From: Atrichornis clamosus
Lineage: Eukaryota; Chordata; Aves; Passeriformes; Menuridae
Reading direction: 5' to 3'
DNA: 64,000 nucleotides
Assembly: GCA_013400975.1 (NCBI GenBank)
Contig: WBMZ01006402.1
Span: forward strand, 1-64,000
A program made the translations under genes and the position numbers. The notes under the pieces are model-generated. The model was not told where the DNA came from. It saw only the letters and a program-made list of their open reading frames with translations, and ran no database searches. Below are positions 1-14,476 of this stretch, piece by piece. Numbering within the stretch: the stretch's first letter is position 1; each line of letters begins with the position of its first letter.

Positions 1-21
1 AAAGAAAAGAAAAGAAAAAAG
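1..21. repeat. (AAAAG)n short A-rich microsatellite
   Basis: The window opens with an imperfect run of AAAAG units. It is cut by the window edge, so its full length is unknown. Confidence 0.7.
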
Positions 22-327
22 ACCATTAATATGGTCACATGGAAAGCAGCTATTTTTAATAGTCACTTTGAAACCCTTCTCTATTCATATAGTTCAGAGC
101 AGCTCAAAACCTTTGGTACTCAAAACCTTTAAAGACCTCATTTTTTTCTCTCATTTCCTCACAGTCAATTTAATAAGAAAGCAACCTGTACTATTCTGTA
201 AAATCTACTTGATTCATTCTTTGCCAGTCATAAATTATCAAAAATTATGAGTTGAGGTCTCAAAGAATCAGCATATTCTAAAAAAAATAGTAATATATTA
301 AAATATTTCTTTGTCTTTTACTTGCAG

Positions 328-456
328 GGTATGTTCAAAAGCTTTCTGTGAAGCCACTTCAGAAACCTTTCAGAAAAAAATCATCTGAGTTCATGAACAT
401 TTCTGGTGAAACACACTTTAAAGGAACACATCTTAATCTGTACATTGAAAAATAAA
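328..456 (+). other. Possible terminal exon with poly(A) signal (candidate ETNPPL 3' end)
   Basis: A strong acceptor-like sequence (T-rich tract ending in TTGCAG) ends at 327. After it, one frame is open from 330 to a TAA at 453-455, about 41 lysine-rich codons, and that stop lies inside an AATAAA at 451-456. A spliced acceptor, a short open frame and a poly(A) signal together resemble a last exon on the plus strand. In mammals ETNPPL lies next to OSTC and converges on it, so a plus-strand 3' end here would fit synteny. I could not match the peptide to ETNPPL, whose conserved catalytic exons would lie left of the window. It may be chance or only 3' UTR. This is inference. Confidence 0.25.
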
Positions 457-2955
457 CTTGTGGGTAAGGAAATTCTCCAATGTGAATTGCTTCACCTATT
501 AAACTTGGAACTGCTATTGTACAGACCTACAAACAATTTAGGAGAGGAAAAATACCCTTAGGAGCCATGGCACTTCCTAAATCCCCCGCACCCCTTGTCA
601 AGCCCACAGAGAGTCTGCTATAGACTCAGGTGTCTTCTGCATTCCATGACATTACTCCCTCCCAGTGCTGTTCAACATGATGAAATATTTTTTCTCCCCT
701 CACAGACACCCATCCCTCCTTGCATCACCCCTCTGGCACACTATCACACCACCTCACATGCTCTGGAGCACGTGGCCTGCCAGGCTCACTCACACCCGCT
801 CAGTGCTGAGAGCTCTCACGGTCACGCTCAAGGAAAGAAAAAGCCACCAGGAGAAACCCTGAACTGCCTGTGAAGCCCTCAGGCCAGAGGGGATGCCAGG
901 AGGACAGGGGCTACCTGGAAAAACACAATTGGCTCTGCTCTACAAAAAGCAGAAATTGTTCCACTGGAGCAACAGTTCCCTCCAAAACACCACAGCCTTG
1001 GAAGTAGCCATGGGGCCAGCAGGCCTGGAATTACCCAGGGCACGCATCCCTCCCCACTCTGGCTCCGGAAAACAGTGTATTGTTTTAGGAGCTTCTGCTC
1101 TTTGCTGTGGTATTCCCCAAGATCCCACCTGGAAGGTTGTTTCAGTTTTGGTTAGGCTGGTAGGGAGAAGAAACTTCTTCAATGTGAACAACCTCATTCA
1201 CTATCAACAGTGCAGAAACAACTTGACTCTTTTCAGCAGGAAATAAAGGTCAGATAACTCCAGGCTCTGTCTGTGGTTGGCAGTGCCTGCAAATATTTCT
1301 GGATATGGGAACCCAGCTGTCTGTCCTATTAAGTTGTTCTTATGGTGTGTTGCATGTGTGATGTTGGCCCACAGCTTTTTTCCAAACTTTCCTGGATGCA
1401 ATTAGGGAGTTGGTGCAGGTAGACAAGTGACAGGATTGATGCACTCATCCTGCTCAGGAGTCTAACAGAGACGTGAGTCATTCTGGGTCACAGGACCAGG
1501 TGACAAATGATTAAGACCTTTTATATTTTAGTACAAAACAACTAAATTATTTGCACCCTTACATCTTTTACTACTCTTATTTCTGCTGCTTTTAAGATTG
1601 AAAATATAAGCTTTAAATCCTTATGCAATTGTCAGTACAACTTTACATGGAAATTCACAAGTTAGTCCAGGAACAATAGAGTTTTGTAATTACTTAAGTG
1701 AATCTGAGTCTCAGAAAAATGTGGATCACAAACTCTGTTGGTGGAGACCATGTCTAATTTTACTATAATGCAAATTATGCAAGAGGATAACCTGCTTACT
1801 GTGCTGGGTGAGTCACCTTCATCAAAGGCTTTCATAGGAGGTGATATAACATCCTCGTAGGCTTGCAGAATTAGTGACTGTGCATTGACTGTGTGACAGG
1901 AACAGTGCTGACCTGGAAGACAGAGAGGATATTTTCTAAGCTCTCGGTATGTGATTTCTATGCTTTTATACTGCAAAGCCCCCAGGCATAGTGAAAACAA
2001 AAATAAAATTATATGCAAGAAACCCTACATATAATTTGTGTTCTCCAAAATAATGCAGTAATCAGGTTTTTTGGAGCACATATGAGACTGCCAGTAACAT
2101 TGAAACAAGCAGTCTAAAATAACTGACATTGCACTTTGCTTTTCCCCTTCGCAATTCATAAGTTCTTGAACCATCTTGGGACTGCAAAGATTCAGTGACA
2201 CCAGTGCCCTTCAGGAGCAACAAGCTTTTGACCTCACTCATGCAGGAATTTCATGGAATCCGTAATCACAAAAGCTGGCTCTTTTCCTGGGTTATGTATG
2301 ATTCAGGCTAACCAGAGGGCAGAGGGAGCAGTGGCCAGCAGATACACCCTGTAGAGGTGGTGAGAGCATGGCTTAAACACAATCTCCATAAGCTATCATT
2401 TGGTTGCTTTGCTGCATTTAGCTATTGCAAGTTTTTCTGCTTGATGTTTAATTTCTTACTGAACCTTGGAGCGACCAGGCAGGACAAATTACATCAACCA
2501 TAAGTAATCATTTGTTTCTAGCTAGTTACTATTAACACTACCAGGTAGCTTAGTCAATGATAATAAAAAAGGCAAAAGCACTCAATAAATACTCTTTACC
2601 TGTATTTAAAAGGTGTCTCCTTTTTGTGTCTTTGATGATTGAGAAAATTAATAAGCAGTGTGGAAAAAGTGGGCATTATTGTGGAGCAGAGTTATAAATA
2701 TATAAATTACTATATGTGGATTTCTGTCAATTATGGTTTGGAACTGCTTGTTTTGCTGCTTGATCCTGTTCTGTCAGACTTACTCCAGAGCTGTCCTGCT
2801 GCAAATGTTATCTCTGATTCCTCCCTCTTCCTCCTTTCTTTTATTGAACCAAGAATCTGAATGCTGCACTTATTATGGTGGATCCTGAGGTACAGAATTA
2901 CCTTCTGTTGACATACAGCTCATTTTTCCAATCCCAGTTTCTGAACAACACCAAC
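457..2955. other. Intergenic, nothing recognised
   Basis: Open frames here are short (118 codons at most), overlap on both strands and lack flanking splice signals I could chain. No recognisable transposon or RNA gene is seen. Confidence 0.6.
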
Positions 2956-3033
2956 ATCTATCTATCTCTCTATCTGTCTATCTATCTATCTATCTGTCTG
3001 TCTGTCTCTATCTCTCTATCTGTCTGTCTGTCT
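2956..3033. repeat. Compound (TATC)n/(TGTC)n tetranucleotide microsatellite
   Basis: About 78 bp of TCTA/TCTG units with a few interruptions (TCTC). The mix of TATC and TGTC blocks suggests point mutation followed by slippage. It is likely polymorphic. Confidence 0.95.
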
Positions 3034-6000
3034 GTTTACTCAAAGCTGTATTGACCTATGTTCACTCCAATTCCTTTCTCTGTTGCAACTCCAGCCTAAC
3101 TACATTTATTTTCCAGCCCTTTCAAATAAATGTACCAGTTTAGCTGGAGTTTTCAGTCATGATGTTGTCCTGAATGTATTAATAAATCAAACCAGGTAAC
3201 CCGAATTGTATTTTCTGGTCCTCTGCTCCTGTAAATTTCCCTAATATTAAGTGGCTGCATCGCACTATTGAATTGTTTTATTTAGTTTCATTGAAAGTTT
3301 CTGGGGAACTGTCTTTTTTATGTTTAGTCGTATAGTACCTGAAACATCAAAATCCTTATTCAGACTTATGGTTCCTATGACAATTAACTGCTACTAAAAT
3401 ACAAAGGGCAGTCACTGGTAAATGTCAGTCTTTGCAGTACACTGGCAAAGTCTGGTCTGTGTTTTGGTTATGAATACCAAAATAGAAGAAGATATAATTG
3501 TGATTTTAGACAAATACCATGGTTTCCTGTATTATATAACTTGCACACTGTGTCTGCACGTCCCTGGGAAGCCAAATTCAGTAATGTTTGCACTGCATTA
3601 GACTGGATGTAAATTATAAGGAGATAATCAAACTTCAAAGCACTTAAAAGACAATTACTATAATTTGGTTCAGGTTATCTGAAACAGCCTGATTTTAAGA
3701 CAGGGAAGCTACATTCACTCTTTATTCAGAATTATAGCAAGTGTCCTAAAAAAATACCCAGGAATTTTCCCAGATACATAGATACACATTGGCAGCACCA
3801 GGACACTGCACTATTTCCAGGTACTAGGAGCAGAGTTCTCAGGAGAGTAAAAGTTCATGTCTTGTCAAAAGAACCAAAAAATTAGTTCCATACAGTACAG
3901 GGCAGACGTTCATCAGCAGCCCTACGCAGGAACAAACTGCCAATAAAATTTCCGATCAAAAGAGTTCCAAACCCATGCAGCTGCTTCCCGGCCCACAGAG
4001 GCATGCGGGACTGAGATGTGCTGAGAAGGAGTGATTATAAAAATCCTATTCTGTGCAGGAGTCTTTGAGTGAGAAACCCATCCCTCTTAGCTGCCTTACT
4101 CCTATTATTATGCTGGAACTATACCAAGTTTGTTTAAAGAATAGATTTTGCCTCAGAAACTGCTTTGTCAAACAAAACACATTTGTTCAAATTATCAGTT
4201 TCAACGTTTTTTACTAGATTTTGCAAGTTTAGTGTACATAAAAGAGAAACATTTAAATACAGAGACTGACCTTTTCACTCTACAAGCAGAGGTTTCAACA
4301 AAGTCATGCCTGATTAGAAGTGTCAGGAGATTTCAAAAGTTTTGAAATCCTTGGAGGTATTTGTGAAACAGAACCTGCTTTTTTATGGCTTGTTCCAATG
4401 TTGACATGCACTGAGAGGCAAAGCAGGATCTGGCACTCCGGCTAATCCAGCAAACTGGCTCAGAAGCATAGCTGGAGATTAATAGGACTCTGGCTTACAC
4501 AGACTAAGAGTTGTTAGATTCTTTTGGCCAATCTCCCTACTTTGGTGTCTTCTATTTTCTTTTCAAATGTAAAGTGAGACTTTCTAACTAACATTATTAC
4601 TGCTGCATCAGTATCTATGTCTGGATCATTTATTTCCAGTACAATTTGCAATAGCAGTGTAAATATCCCAGTTACAGTCTCTCCTCTATGCTTATATCAG
4701 TCAACAGCTGTTGCCTTACATAGAATTTTGCAGATGATGCCAAGGAAGAGATACTCATGAATGGGACCCATGATGGCACCCAGGATACTTCACTTGCAAT
4801 GAACTATGTTTCCTAAGAAGTAGAGAACATAGATTGAAGACAGTCCCTCAAAGACCTGCTTTCTGGCATGCAGCAAATGAAATGGAAATGTGTAGTACTT
4901 TAACCAAAAGGCTGTTCAAATGAATTAAGACTGTATCAGAATGAGAGCTTGGTCATTTTTATACACAGTTTTACCTAAATGTAAACTGCTGGGACAATAT
5001 TGATTCAACATGAGAAACCATGAAATACTGTTATCTAAAGTGAAGCATTTCCAAAATGATCATGAAGGTTCCAGAATCTCTCCTGCTTCCCAAGTAAGTT
5101 AAACTTAATGCATTAAGTTTATTTAAAAATATCTCTCCGGTTGGGGGAGAAATTTGGAACCAGCTGCCCTCCTCTCGGTGTATGTAAGTGATAATGACAG
5201 GTGAATATGTACTATACAGTAGCTTAGTATTTCTACTCTTAGAATCCGTGTCACTTTCTATTTTTGAGAGCTGACTGAGTGTTTACTAGGCTACACTTCA
5301 TCCCCCTCCTTCCTCTGTACCGTAACCTTGTAACCCAAGATGCTGGTGGCGGTGTTGGGTTTGCAGTGCTCTGACCTTTTGTTCCTCTGCTTGGAATTGA
5401 CTGGGTTTATCCCGCTAGGATGCTGGTTGGGTTACACTGATAACCTTTCACGACATGCCTGGTGAACTTCCCAACAGAAACAGGGAAGGACCATGGCTTA
5501 CCTTGGTTCAAATGGCAGCAAAGTTGCTCTCCTGTTAGGCTAGGATGGTGTTAGGTCTTTCTGAAATTACCCTGGATACACATGGGGCTGTGAAGGGATT
5601 TACCATTAAAATTTTGGGTGACTTATCCACAGGTGACGTGGGGACTGAATTCACAGTCTGAGCCCTTTACGTCAGTCTTTATTCAGGCACAATACTTTGT
5701 GAACTTCTTGGGTATTTGGCCTAGTAAAGGGAGATCAAGCTGCTTGTGGAATCGTCACATGTATTTAACACGAAAAAGCAATTTCTCAACCACTATGCCA
5801 CTGTGCACAACTCCACATACACACCTGATCCCTAAAAGATATCCAAAGAAGGAATGACATAACAAATGGGAAGACGTTTGAGTTATTTTGTTATTCCCAT
5901 CTGGAGAGTCATCACTTAAACTCCCTGGGAGTTTTACCTCTGTGCCAACTGCAAGATAAAACTGACCACTGGTGTTTGGTATCCTGGTTCACAGAATTAA

Positions 6001-9000
6001 AAAAGTATTGGTAGAAGCTGGGCAATTGCTGCCATTTGGTTTTTTTATTTACTTAAAATCTTTCAGTCTATCTAAAAGTAAAACAACAGATTTGTACTTT
6101 TTCTCCTGATTTCGGACATGAATCTGAATTCATGTTTCTATAATCCCCCTTAATTCACTTCAAAAAGGTTTTATTTTCTATTTCAAGTTCCTGTGACAAC
6201 CCCAATCTGAAATATTAAATGCTGTGTTCTTTTGTATAAGCAACCACTCACAGGGGTGAGCACAATTCTCAGAAAAAGGTCACAAAAGTTCCTATCAGCC
6301 AGATAAAAGCCATTATTTTGAATCTACTCTTTGCACAGTATTTGAGTTAATTTTGGCTTTGGCATACTGTAAAACTGTGCCTTACTGAATAGTTAGTTGA
6401 TGATCAAAATGTTTCCTCCTCCTTGGACCCCTGGCTGTGTCTTCTTGCCCTTCCCCTTGGTCAGCACAGGCACCCATCTGATGCAATGGAGAACCAGGTC
6501 AGGAAGCTCAGCTGGCAGAAAATGAATTACTCTTTTTTCATGGTTCAGTTTCCTGCTCTTTTAACTTGCACAAATGCACTGAGGATTCAGAAAATTGCAG
6601 AATTAAACTAAAAAAGGCAATAGCAGCACACTGTTAGACTGGTTCGAACATTTTCTGAAACTATAATTGTACTATTTGCCAAAAGTAAAGTCTCTTCTGG
6701 TATGACTAGAAATACTTCTATCATGCTGCTTATTTAGACTGTGGTCTTGTACATCACCTCCAGATTTTGACAATTCTGGAAAGCTCAGTGGACGAGACTC
6801 AGATTCCTTTTGGCACATATTTCCATACTTTGCTTTCCCTCCACCTCCAAAACACATTTAATTATACTCAAGGCAACACTAATTTTGAAAGCTTTCACAT
6901 GTAACTTACTAAAAAGCAAAACCAACTTATTTTGCCTTTCAGGTATTTTAATGAGTTGCTAATAGGTTTCCCAAGCAAAATTCTTTACTTTTAATCATTA
7001 CCCTCTTTTTAAATTCATCCCTTCTTAGAGGATTTAAAGTCCTTTTTCATAAAGCCAGAGCCTATCAGTGGACACTTGAAATAAAACTAACTGCTATTTT
7101 CCCTATATTTTTTAGTCTTATTTTATAGCACTTGATATTTTTATGAGGATGCACATGGAAGAGTTTATATTTATTCATAGAGAAGACTCACTGGCTTTGA
7201 TTAAGTGTTCCGGAGAGTAACTGCTGATCATTCTAGTATTTCCAGAGACCAGATGATGCTCTTTCCCAGATCACTAGAAAATAGATGGCAGCAGAGGAAG
7301 CACAGTGACAAGATCTTACTGAATTACACCAGCTTCCTGGCTGAGCTGTCATGCTGTAAGAGGTAATAGACCTTTACATTTGGTTTGTCTGCCTGACCTG
7401 CCGGCTAACTGGTGGTTAACAGTTAATGCATTTCCCAGCAGTGGTCTGTGATAAAGGAACAAGCTCATGGTTTCATAATGCATATTTCATTGCAACTGCT
7501 GTCTTCATCAGTTAAAAGTCTGTCTTTCCCTATTTACCACAGGGTTATAAAGCTTCACTGATTTTCATGCTTTGGAAAACAGTAGCTAGTAAATAGTAAA
7601 AATTGCAAGCCTTTTACCTACGTATGTGGCTGCTTTAGAGCTCAAAGTATCATCCTTGATAACAGTGAGAAATGCTGGCCTGGCTCTTACATGTCTGATA
7701 AGTGTGCACAAAACAGCTGAGCGAATTAACCAACCAGGGGCAAAAGGCAAAGATCATGCATGGGATTAAGGTAGACAATGATCCTCCCTGAAACATGGTA
7801 TTTGATGATTTCATTTTGAAAAGGCAATATGACTTTGAAGCTCTAACTGTATTTTCCATAGAGCTGGAAAGTACAGATGACAGATGTCCCACTTGCTCAC
7901 TATCTACTGTCACAGCAAATTCAGTTTTCTTGTCACCACCTACAAATCCCAGGATACAGCTGCCTTTCCTCCCTCACTCCCATTTATCCCTCCCTGTCTA
8001 AATCCACATTTCCTCACCACACCTGTTCCCACCAGAGCTCCTGTCAGCTTCCCCCACAATCACTGACCCCAGTCCCTGATGAGCAGCAAGAGTTTCCTGA
8101 GCTCATCTGCAAAGTCCCTGTCCTTCTTGAAATGGCTTATTACTAAATACAAGCAACGGAGCACACATCATTTTTTATACAATGAAAAAGGAAAGAATGA
8201 GTTTCTTGGATAAACCCGGAAATAAATGATGTTGAATGGAAAACTTGGTCAGGATTTCACTGACATGCCCTGCTGATTTTTATAAGTATCAATGGGAATC
8301 TGCACAAGGATCTAACTTCTCTTGCAAGGTTTAAGACAGGGCAAGGAGATAACAACGTCTAAATGATGATCGTGAAAAAACTAGAAGAAAATTATTGCAA
8401 CACTGGCAGAGATCATTCTGTGAACAGTCAGCATATTTTGGTATTGAACTTTAATTTTGCTTCCTACTGCTCTGACTGGGAGGACTTTTCATTCGGGGAC
8501 ATTGTATCTGGCCTAAAAACATTCTCCAGACTCCAGCAATTATGTTCTTTCTTTCCCCTTGTCAGGCTCTTCAAGACCTTAAGGCACAACTTTCCAAGAC
8601 CCCACCACAGTCCATAGATGGTCTTGCCAAAACTCCACCTTCCTACTTCCTAACAACTAATTTGTCAAAAGGAAATTCTCAACCCCAACTGCTTTACTCA
8701 CATGTTGTGAAATGAAATGTACAGACTGTGCTACACGGCACAAGATCTAGGTATCACCAAGCGACTCATTTTCAGGTCTTGAAGCAGAACAGAAATGTGA
8801 ACATTAGCAGCTAAATACTAAACAAGTTTTTACATCTCTATGACACCAAGCTGACGCAGCTGTGCTGCTTCCAGCACTCCAGCCAGCATCTCTGCATGGC
8901 CCTGTCTTGTGGATAACCTAATTCATGTCAGCATCCACCTGGCAGCTCTGCACCATGTGAGACACACCTACCATTGCTGCTCCGTGCGTCTGAAACCTGA

Positions 9001-12000
9001 GCGCAGGACTCCGTCTCAGCTGCCTGACCCCAACTCAAGAGTCTTTTGCATCTTCCACAGCAACACGAGGTGCACTTCTCTTCAAGCATCACCTCTAGTT
9101 ATTGAGCTCCCTTGCTGCAAAGAACATTCTTTTTAAGGAGCAGAAGGTAAATATCTCCTCCTGCCCTTCCCCTGGGGTTTTATCATTCTCCTGTCTTCTC
9201 TGTTAGTTACAGCAGATAAGACTGGTTCAGCCAGTCAGCAGACTTTGTTGCTCATGAAGCTGTATAGTTCTGCTTTTGTCCTATACTGGATGTCCTCTTT
9301 TGCACTCAGGAAAAAAATATGTTTAAGTGTCTGAACTGGCTGACTAAATATTTCAGTAATTAGGTAAAGTATGGTCTCTGTCTATACTAATCCTGCTGTG
9401 GCTAGATTAACCCTCTACACATATAATATCAACAGTCACATAGTCAAATGATACAGATACAGAAGCTATTCAAAATAACCCACATCCTCTGCTATCCTGA
9501 TGGTCACCCTATGGGGAATGGAAATCATATGACAGATCTTTGACCAAGATAGTATACTTCCCATGTCTTCTCATCATCAAAAAAAGTACTGCATTAATAA
9601 GAAAAGTCAAAAGTCATCAAATAATATAATGCAGTTATATTTCTCAGACTGTTTGTCTTTAAAAGAAGTCTGTGTTTACAGCTTTACAACTTTCACAGAC
9701 ATAAATACCAACAGTCCACTCAGAAGAAATTCCCACCAGGAAATTTTTCTACATGCCCCTAGAGGGCAATGTATCTAAGTAAAATATGGAGCAATGAGGC
9801 TCCATGAGAAAATCAGCAAAGAAAAGATCCTCCCAAAATGCAAAAACAGGTAAGAATTAAAGCTTAGCAGATATTTCTCAAAAAGTGGTAAAAAAACATG
9901 ACAAATACATGGTGAAAGTGACTTCCTGAAATGTCAGAAACAACCACCTGGAGGGTACCAAGAAGTTTCAATTCCACTGTGTGTGCAAGTCCACCTGAGA
10001 CTTCAGGTTGGAGGGACGGAGCAGGTAGCACCTCTATAGGAAGAGCTCTCTCATCACCAGAGTCCTCTTCCCTGCCTACCCAACCCCCTGTGATTTCAGC
10101 AATGCCATTCCTGTGTTTGCACAGCCAAAGCAGTGACACCCAACGTGAGTTTGCTCCTCTGTGCATTACCACAGAACAAGCAATGACCATGTATTTTTAA
10201 TAATGTGTGAACTCAGTGTGCTCCGTAGGACCAAAGGGTGTTTCCTTCAGTGTAGACACATCACAAATCTAATTCTCATTCAAGCCCCCACTAGAAAACA
10301 GGTGAATATGTACAGGACAAGGGAGACTCAGGTACAAAAAGGCTTTAACAAAATGTTTTAGAGTCATGTTATGGTGAACTAGGTACAAGATACAGCAACC
10401 TCCTTTTGTTCACTAGTACTTAATCTATGTGCAAGTCCATTTCATAAAAGAACACAAGAGAATACAAGAGACTTTTCAGGCAGATATAATTTGTTCTGTA
10501 TTTATTAGGGCAACACAGCCACTCGTAGATCACCACCTGAACTTCAGAACACAAATATAGTTCCACTGTGTGCAGTGGGAAAGCCTATAAATACTTGCCC
10601 ATAACATCTCCAAACCTGGGGCACCTGTGCTATATTTCTGGATGCCAGTTACAGCTGGGCCATGGCTGTCTGTTCAGTTGGCCAAACCAAAACTCTGGAC
10701 TTGTATGTGTTCACACCATAAAGAAGTTTCTATCTCAATCAGGAACAAAGCTTTGGACTGTATTCCAAGCTTGTTCTCAATGAACGACTGTCTTTCTAAC
10801 GGTGGGACATTTTTTATTTAGGGATATTTTCTTCAACCTAGGAAGTGAAAAAATCATCAACAATAACTGAATACTCTGCCTTCCCTGCAGTTAAGTACTA
10901 AATCATTAAATTTCCACAATTTTTCCTTGTCCTCACCACTTCCAATGGGACAGCGACTCAGAAAGAATATGCACGTGTCCAACTGCACTGGAGCTGCTGT
11001 AACTTCACTGCCATGTGGCCGTTTCCCTTACTGTGTGCAGGACTTGCCTCTCCCTGTGGTGCCAGCTCGAAGTACAGTAAAAGGTTACATACTTTGTCTC
11101 CCAGATTACCTACCCACGGTCTGTGGGTTATTACGGCAGTCTGCCCGGTCAAGATCATCCAGCTGAGGAGAGAACTCTCTTCCTAAGGGAGGGGATGTGA
11201 CTGCGTGGGGATAGCGAACAAGGTTATCTCAGGACAGGCAGCAGACCAAAAAAACAAATTGCGTCAGCGTGGAAAAGGATTGGACAGGAGCAGAGGGTGT
11301 GTCAGGGCACGCTCCCAGGCACAGAAAAGCTCAGAATAAACAGGGAGAAAGTTGCTGGCTGGGGGTTTGAATAAAGGCCTCAGAAATGCAAAGAAATGGG
11401 CCACACTAATGAGGGCACCAGCATTTCCCTGCAAGTGGAAAGCTGGGGAGGAGAGTGCAGGGAAAGGAATGGAAAGACGGATGTGGAAAACTGTGGAAAA
11501 GTGGCAAAGAGGGCTTTAGAAAGAAAGCAATCTGAAACCTCAATCAGACAGGAATAAATAGTACTGCTGGCCAGGAATTTGGTGATAGGGTTTCTCGTGA
11601 TAAAATGTAATTAATGCAAAATCTACTATGGGTGTAACTGGAGTGCCAAGGAGTCCTTAACTTGGATGAGGTGTGGCAGAAAGGGAGGCTGCCCTTGTCC
11701 CAAGGAGCCTGCAAATTGTCCTTGAGCGAGACACAGCACATCTGCAAAGAGATGGGCAACAGGAGGAGATGGAGAGGCACCATCGGGCTGGTCTCAGCAC
11801 CAGAGCTGAACTCTGGTCCTCTAATTTTGAAGGCACCAAGGATCGGAGGCAGTTTTAAAGCAAGGTGTGCTTGGAAAAGAATAACATGATATTTCAGCAG
11901 AAGTTTATGGGGCACAAGCTAAAAGGCAAACAGAAGTGAAAATTTGACAGAGTTCCTTTCAAAATTTATCAAGGGAGAAAGTTTAGCACAATGGACTTAT

Positions 12001-14476
12001 TGGAGAGAGCTGAGAGTAACCATTTCAATAATATATGAGTTGTGAAGGACGATGAAGGAATGATCTTCCAGTGAAACAGTCTGCACTTCAGGAAACAGAA
12101 GAGACAGAGCCTGCCAACAAACTAGTAAGCAGGACGTACTGTGCTTAAACTTTCAATAAAATGTTGCTGCAATTATTTTTTTTTCCACAGAAAGTGTCCT
12201 TTGACAAAAGCACTTAAAAAGCCACTGTTACCCTGAAAATATCTAGAATTTAAAAATTATTGTATAATTTTAGTGAATGCTTGCTGCTGAACTGACAGTC
12301 CCTAATGCTGTTAGTAGGATGCAGAACTGACAATTAGAGATTAATTTTATTCTTAGCTCTGTGATTAAGCTGCTACATAACTTTAAGCTAGTCACTCTAC
12401 CATCTCAACATGACATCTGTAAAAGGGGCAAAAAACCAGCAAAAAACCAGCAGCTGTGTGACAGACAGTAGTGCTTTGAAATGCTCAGGTGCAGGCATCT
12501 GTAAAGGGTATTGAAAAGCGTCTTTTCTACAGGCACTGATAAGCACATATTCTTCCTCTTATTTTCATTTATCTCCCTCTCACTTTTGAAGAGACCCCTA
12601 TAGGACTTTCTTGTAATAAGCTGTCATATAAATTTCGATCCAAGCAAAAAAGGAGACTCTTATTGCCTTAAAATATACCAGGGTGAGACCCCTGCTACCT
12701 TAGGGAAATGCATCTTATAGATTGCAGCATTTTATGGGGGCTCTACCAACAGTTTTTCACATTGTGCTTCTGGAGAGATGCCAGCACAGAGAGCCCCAGG
12801 TTTTGGCAGCAATTTTTCTAAAACCTTGTGGCGGTAAACTCACTCTAGATAAACCTCAACCTTTGTAACCTTGCACACAGAAATCCTGGTGAAGTCCACA
12901 AGGCTTTCTCTAGCTCTGCAATCTATGCTTTGACATAAATTAAGGATATGAGCCATAATTCCAGTACTATGTAGTTCTGATATGTACACCTACTCTATTC
13001 TAAATAGTGAGTTCCTTTTAGCCATTGAATTCCATCCCCACAATCAGACCTGTGGATGTTCAATCAAAACACTGCAATTCTGTGAAATTCAGAAAACTTT
13101 GTAAAACCCCAGACATTTTTCCCTTTTATGAGCTCTGTATAAAGTCAGCATGTACACCCCCACACACTGGCTTCTTAAATGACCTGGTGTGTATAAAGTG
13201 CTTTGGAATTTTTGGCTGGATGGTTCTACGGAAATGCAAGTTCTTACCCTCTTGCATAGTTTTAAGACCTGAAGTTTCAACTGGAAAATGAATTTGAGTG
13301 AAAGACATCTACAGAAAAACCTTTCACATACTTATACTGTAGCAACAAGGAAAATGCAAATTACTCACCGCTGTAACAATTCGGGTACATATGCATGTGC
13401 AAAGTAGTTTGCGAATTCAGTTCGCTGCTTTTAAAGCCAGACTTTCCTTCCCAGAGTGAATAACGTTGCAGGGACTGCCATCCAGTGGGGAACCAACGGC
13501 CTAACAGGGAACAGCAGAAAAGTAAAATTGAAAGGCGTCAAGAATGAAAAAGATTGAGTAGTTGCTAACCATGATGCTGGAAGTACTAACGTTAGAAAGA
13601 ATTTCTTCAGTCAACTTCAGATACTATTTACAGTTTTAAGTAAAGGGCATTTATTTTCCAAATGTAGCTGCACAAATGCAACACTTCATACTGACCATGC
13701 AAAGTGGGTAAAATTAGGCTTGTTCAGTCACAGTCTAGTAAACAAGCTGTGGTTAAAACACAACCCTTAGACACAACTAAAATACTACAAGCATTATTTT
13801 CCTCTTTGCATGGATCTGTCTCCATTGATTTCAGTAAGTGTAGCCTGGATTTATCTAGGTATTAGACGATACAAGAAAATATTAAAAGTTACTGTGGGCT
13901 TCTACTGCCTTTAAAAACACTAGAGGAAAAAAAACTTCCTTATACAACTAAAATTATTCCTCTTTAGGCTATGGAACCAAACCGAGATTTAAATATAATT
14001 TGTTAATAATTTTGTTAATTAGCAGTGGTTTTAAGCATTATGTGCCTAGCTTACCTTTAAAAAAGGTGTGATGGAATGTTCCATTTCCCTGGTTTTATGA
14101 GCTTTCATATTTACTGCCTTGTCTACTCTGTATATGAATCTTGGTATTTGTGACAGATTTTTCTGAGTTTGTTCTATTGTGCACAGACCATATGTTGTCT
14201 GTGCTCATAAAACACTCAGTAATTGTATGTGCAGAAAAAAACTTTTTCAAGTTACTTGCTAAGAAACTTAAGAACTGTCAGGTCATCCCTGTAGAGGTGT
14301 TTTTCCATCCAGCCCCAGGAAACAATTGCCTCCTTTTCTTAGAGTTGTGATGAAACTTTGGCAGGATTCTCAGATGTATTTGGCAGTTAACTTCTATTGA
14401 TTTAAACAAAAATTATGTACCTGAGTTCCATGAGGACCTTGGCTTGACTGCTGTTGATGTAGATTTTGGCATGCCT
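3034..14476. other. Intergenic, nothing recognised
   Basis: Mostly AT-rich sequence with no supported exon, RNA gene or recognisable mobile element. About 11,160-11,880 is purine-rich on the plus strand, which explains the apparent minus-strand frame of 123 codons there. About 13,960-14,035 is very AT-rich with repeated TTAATTA/TTGTTAAT words. Confidence 0.55.
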
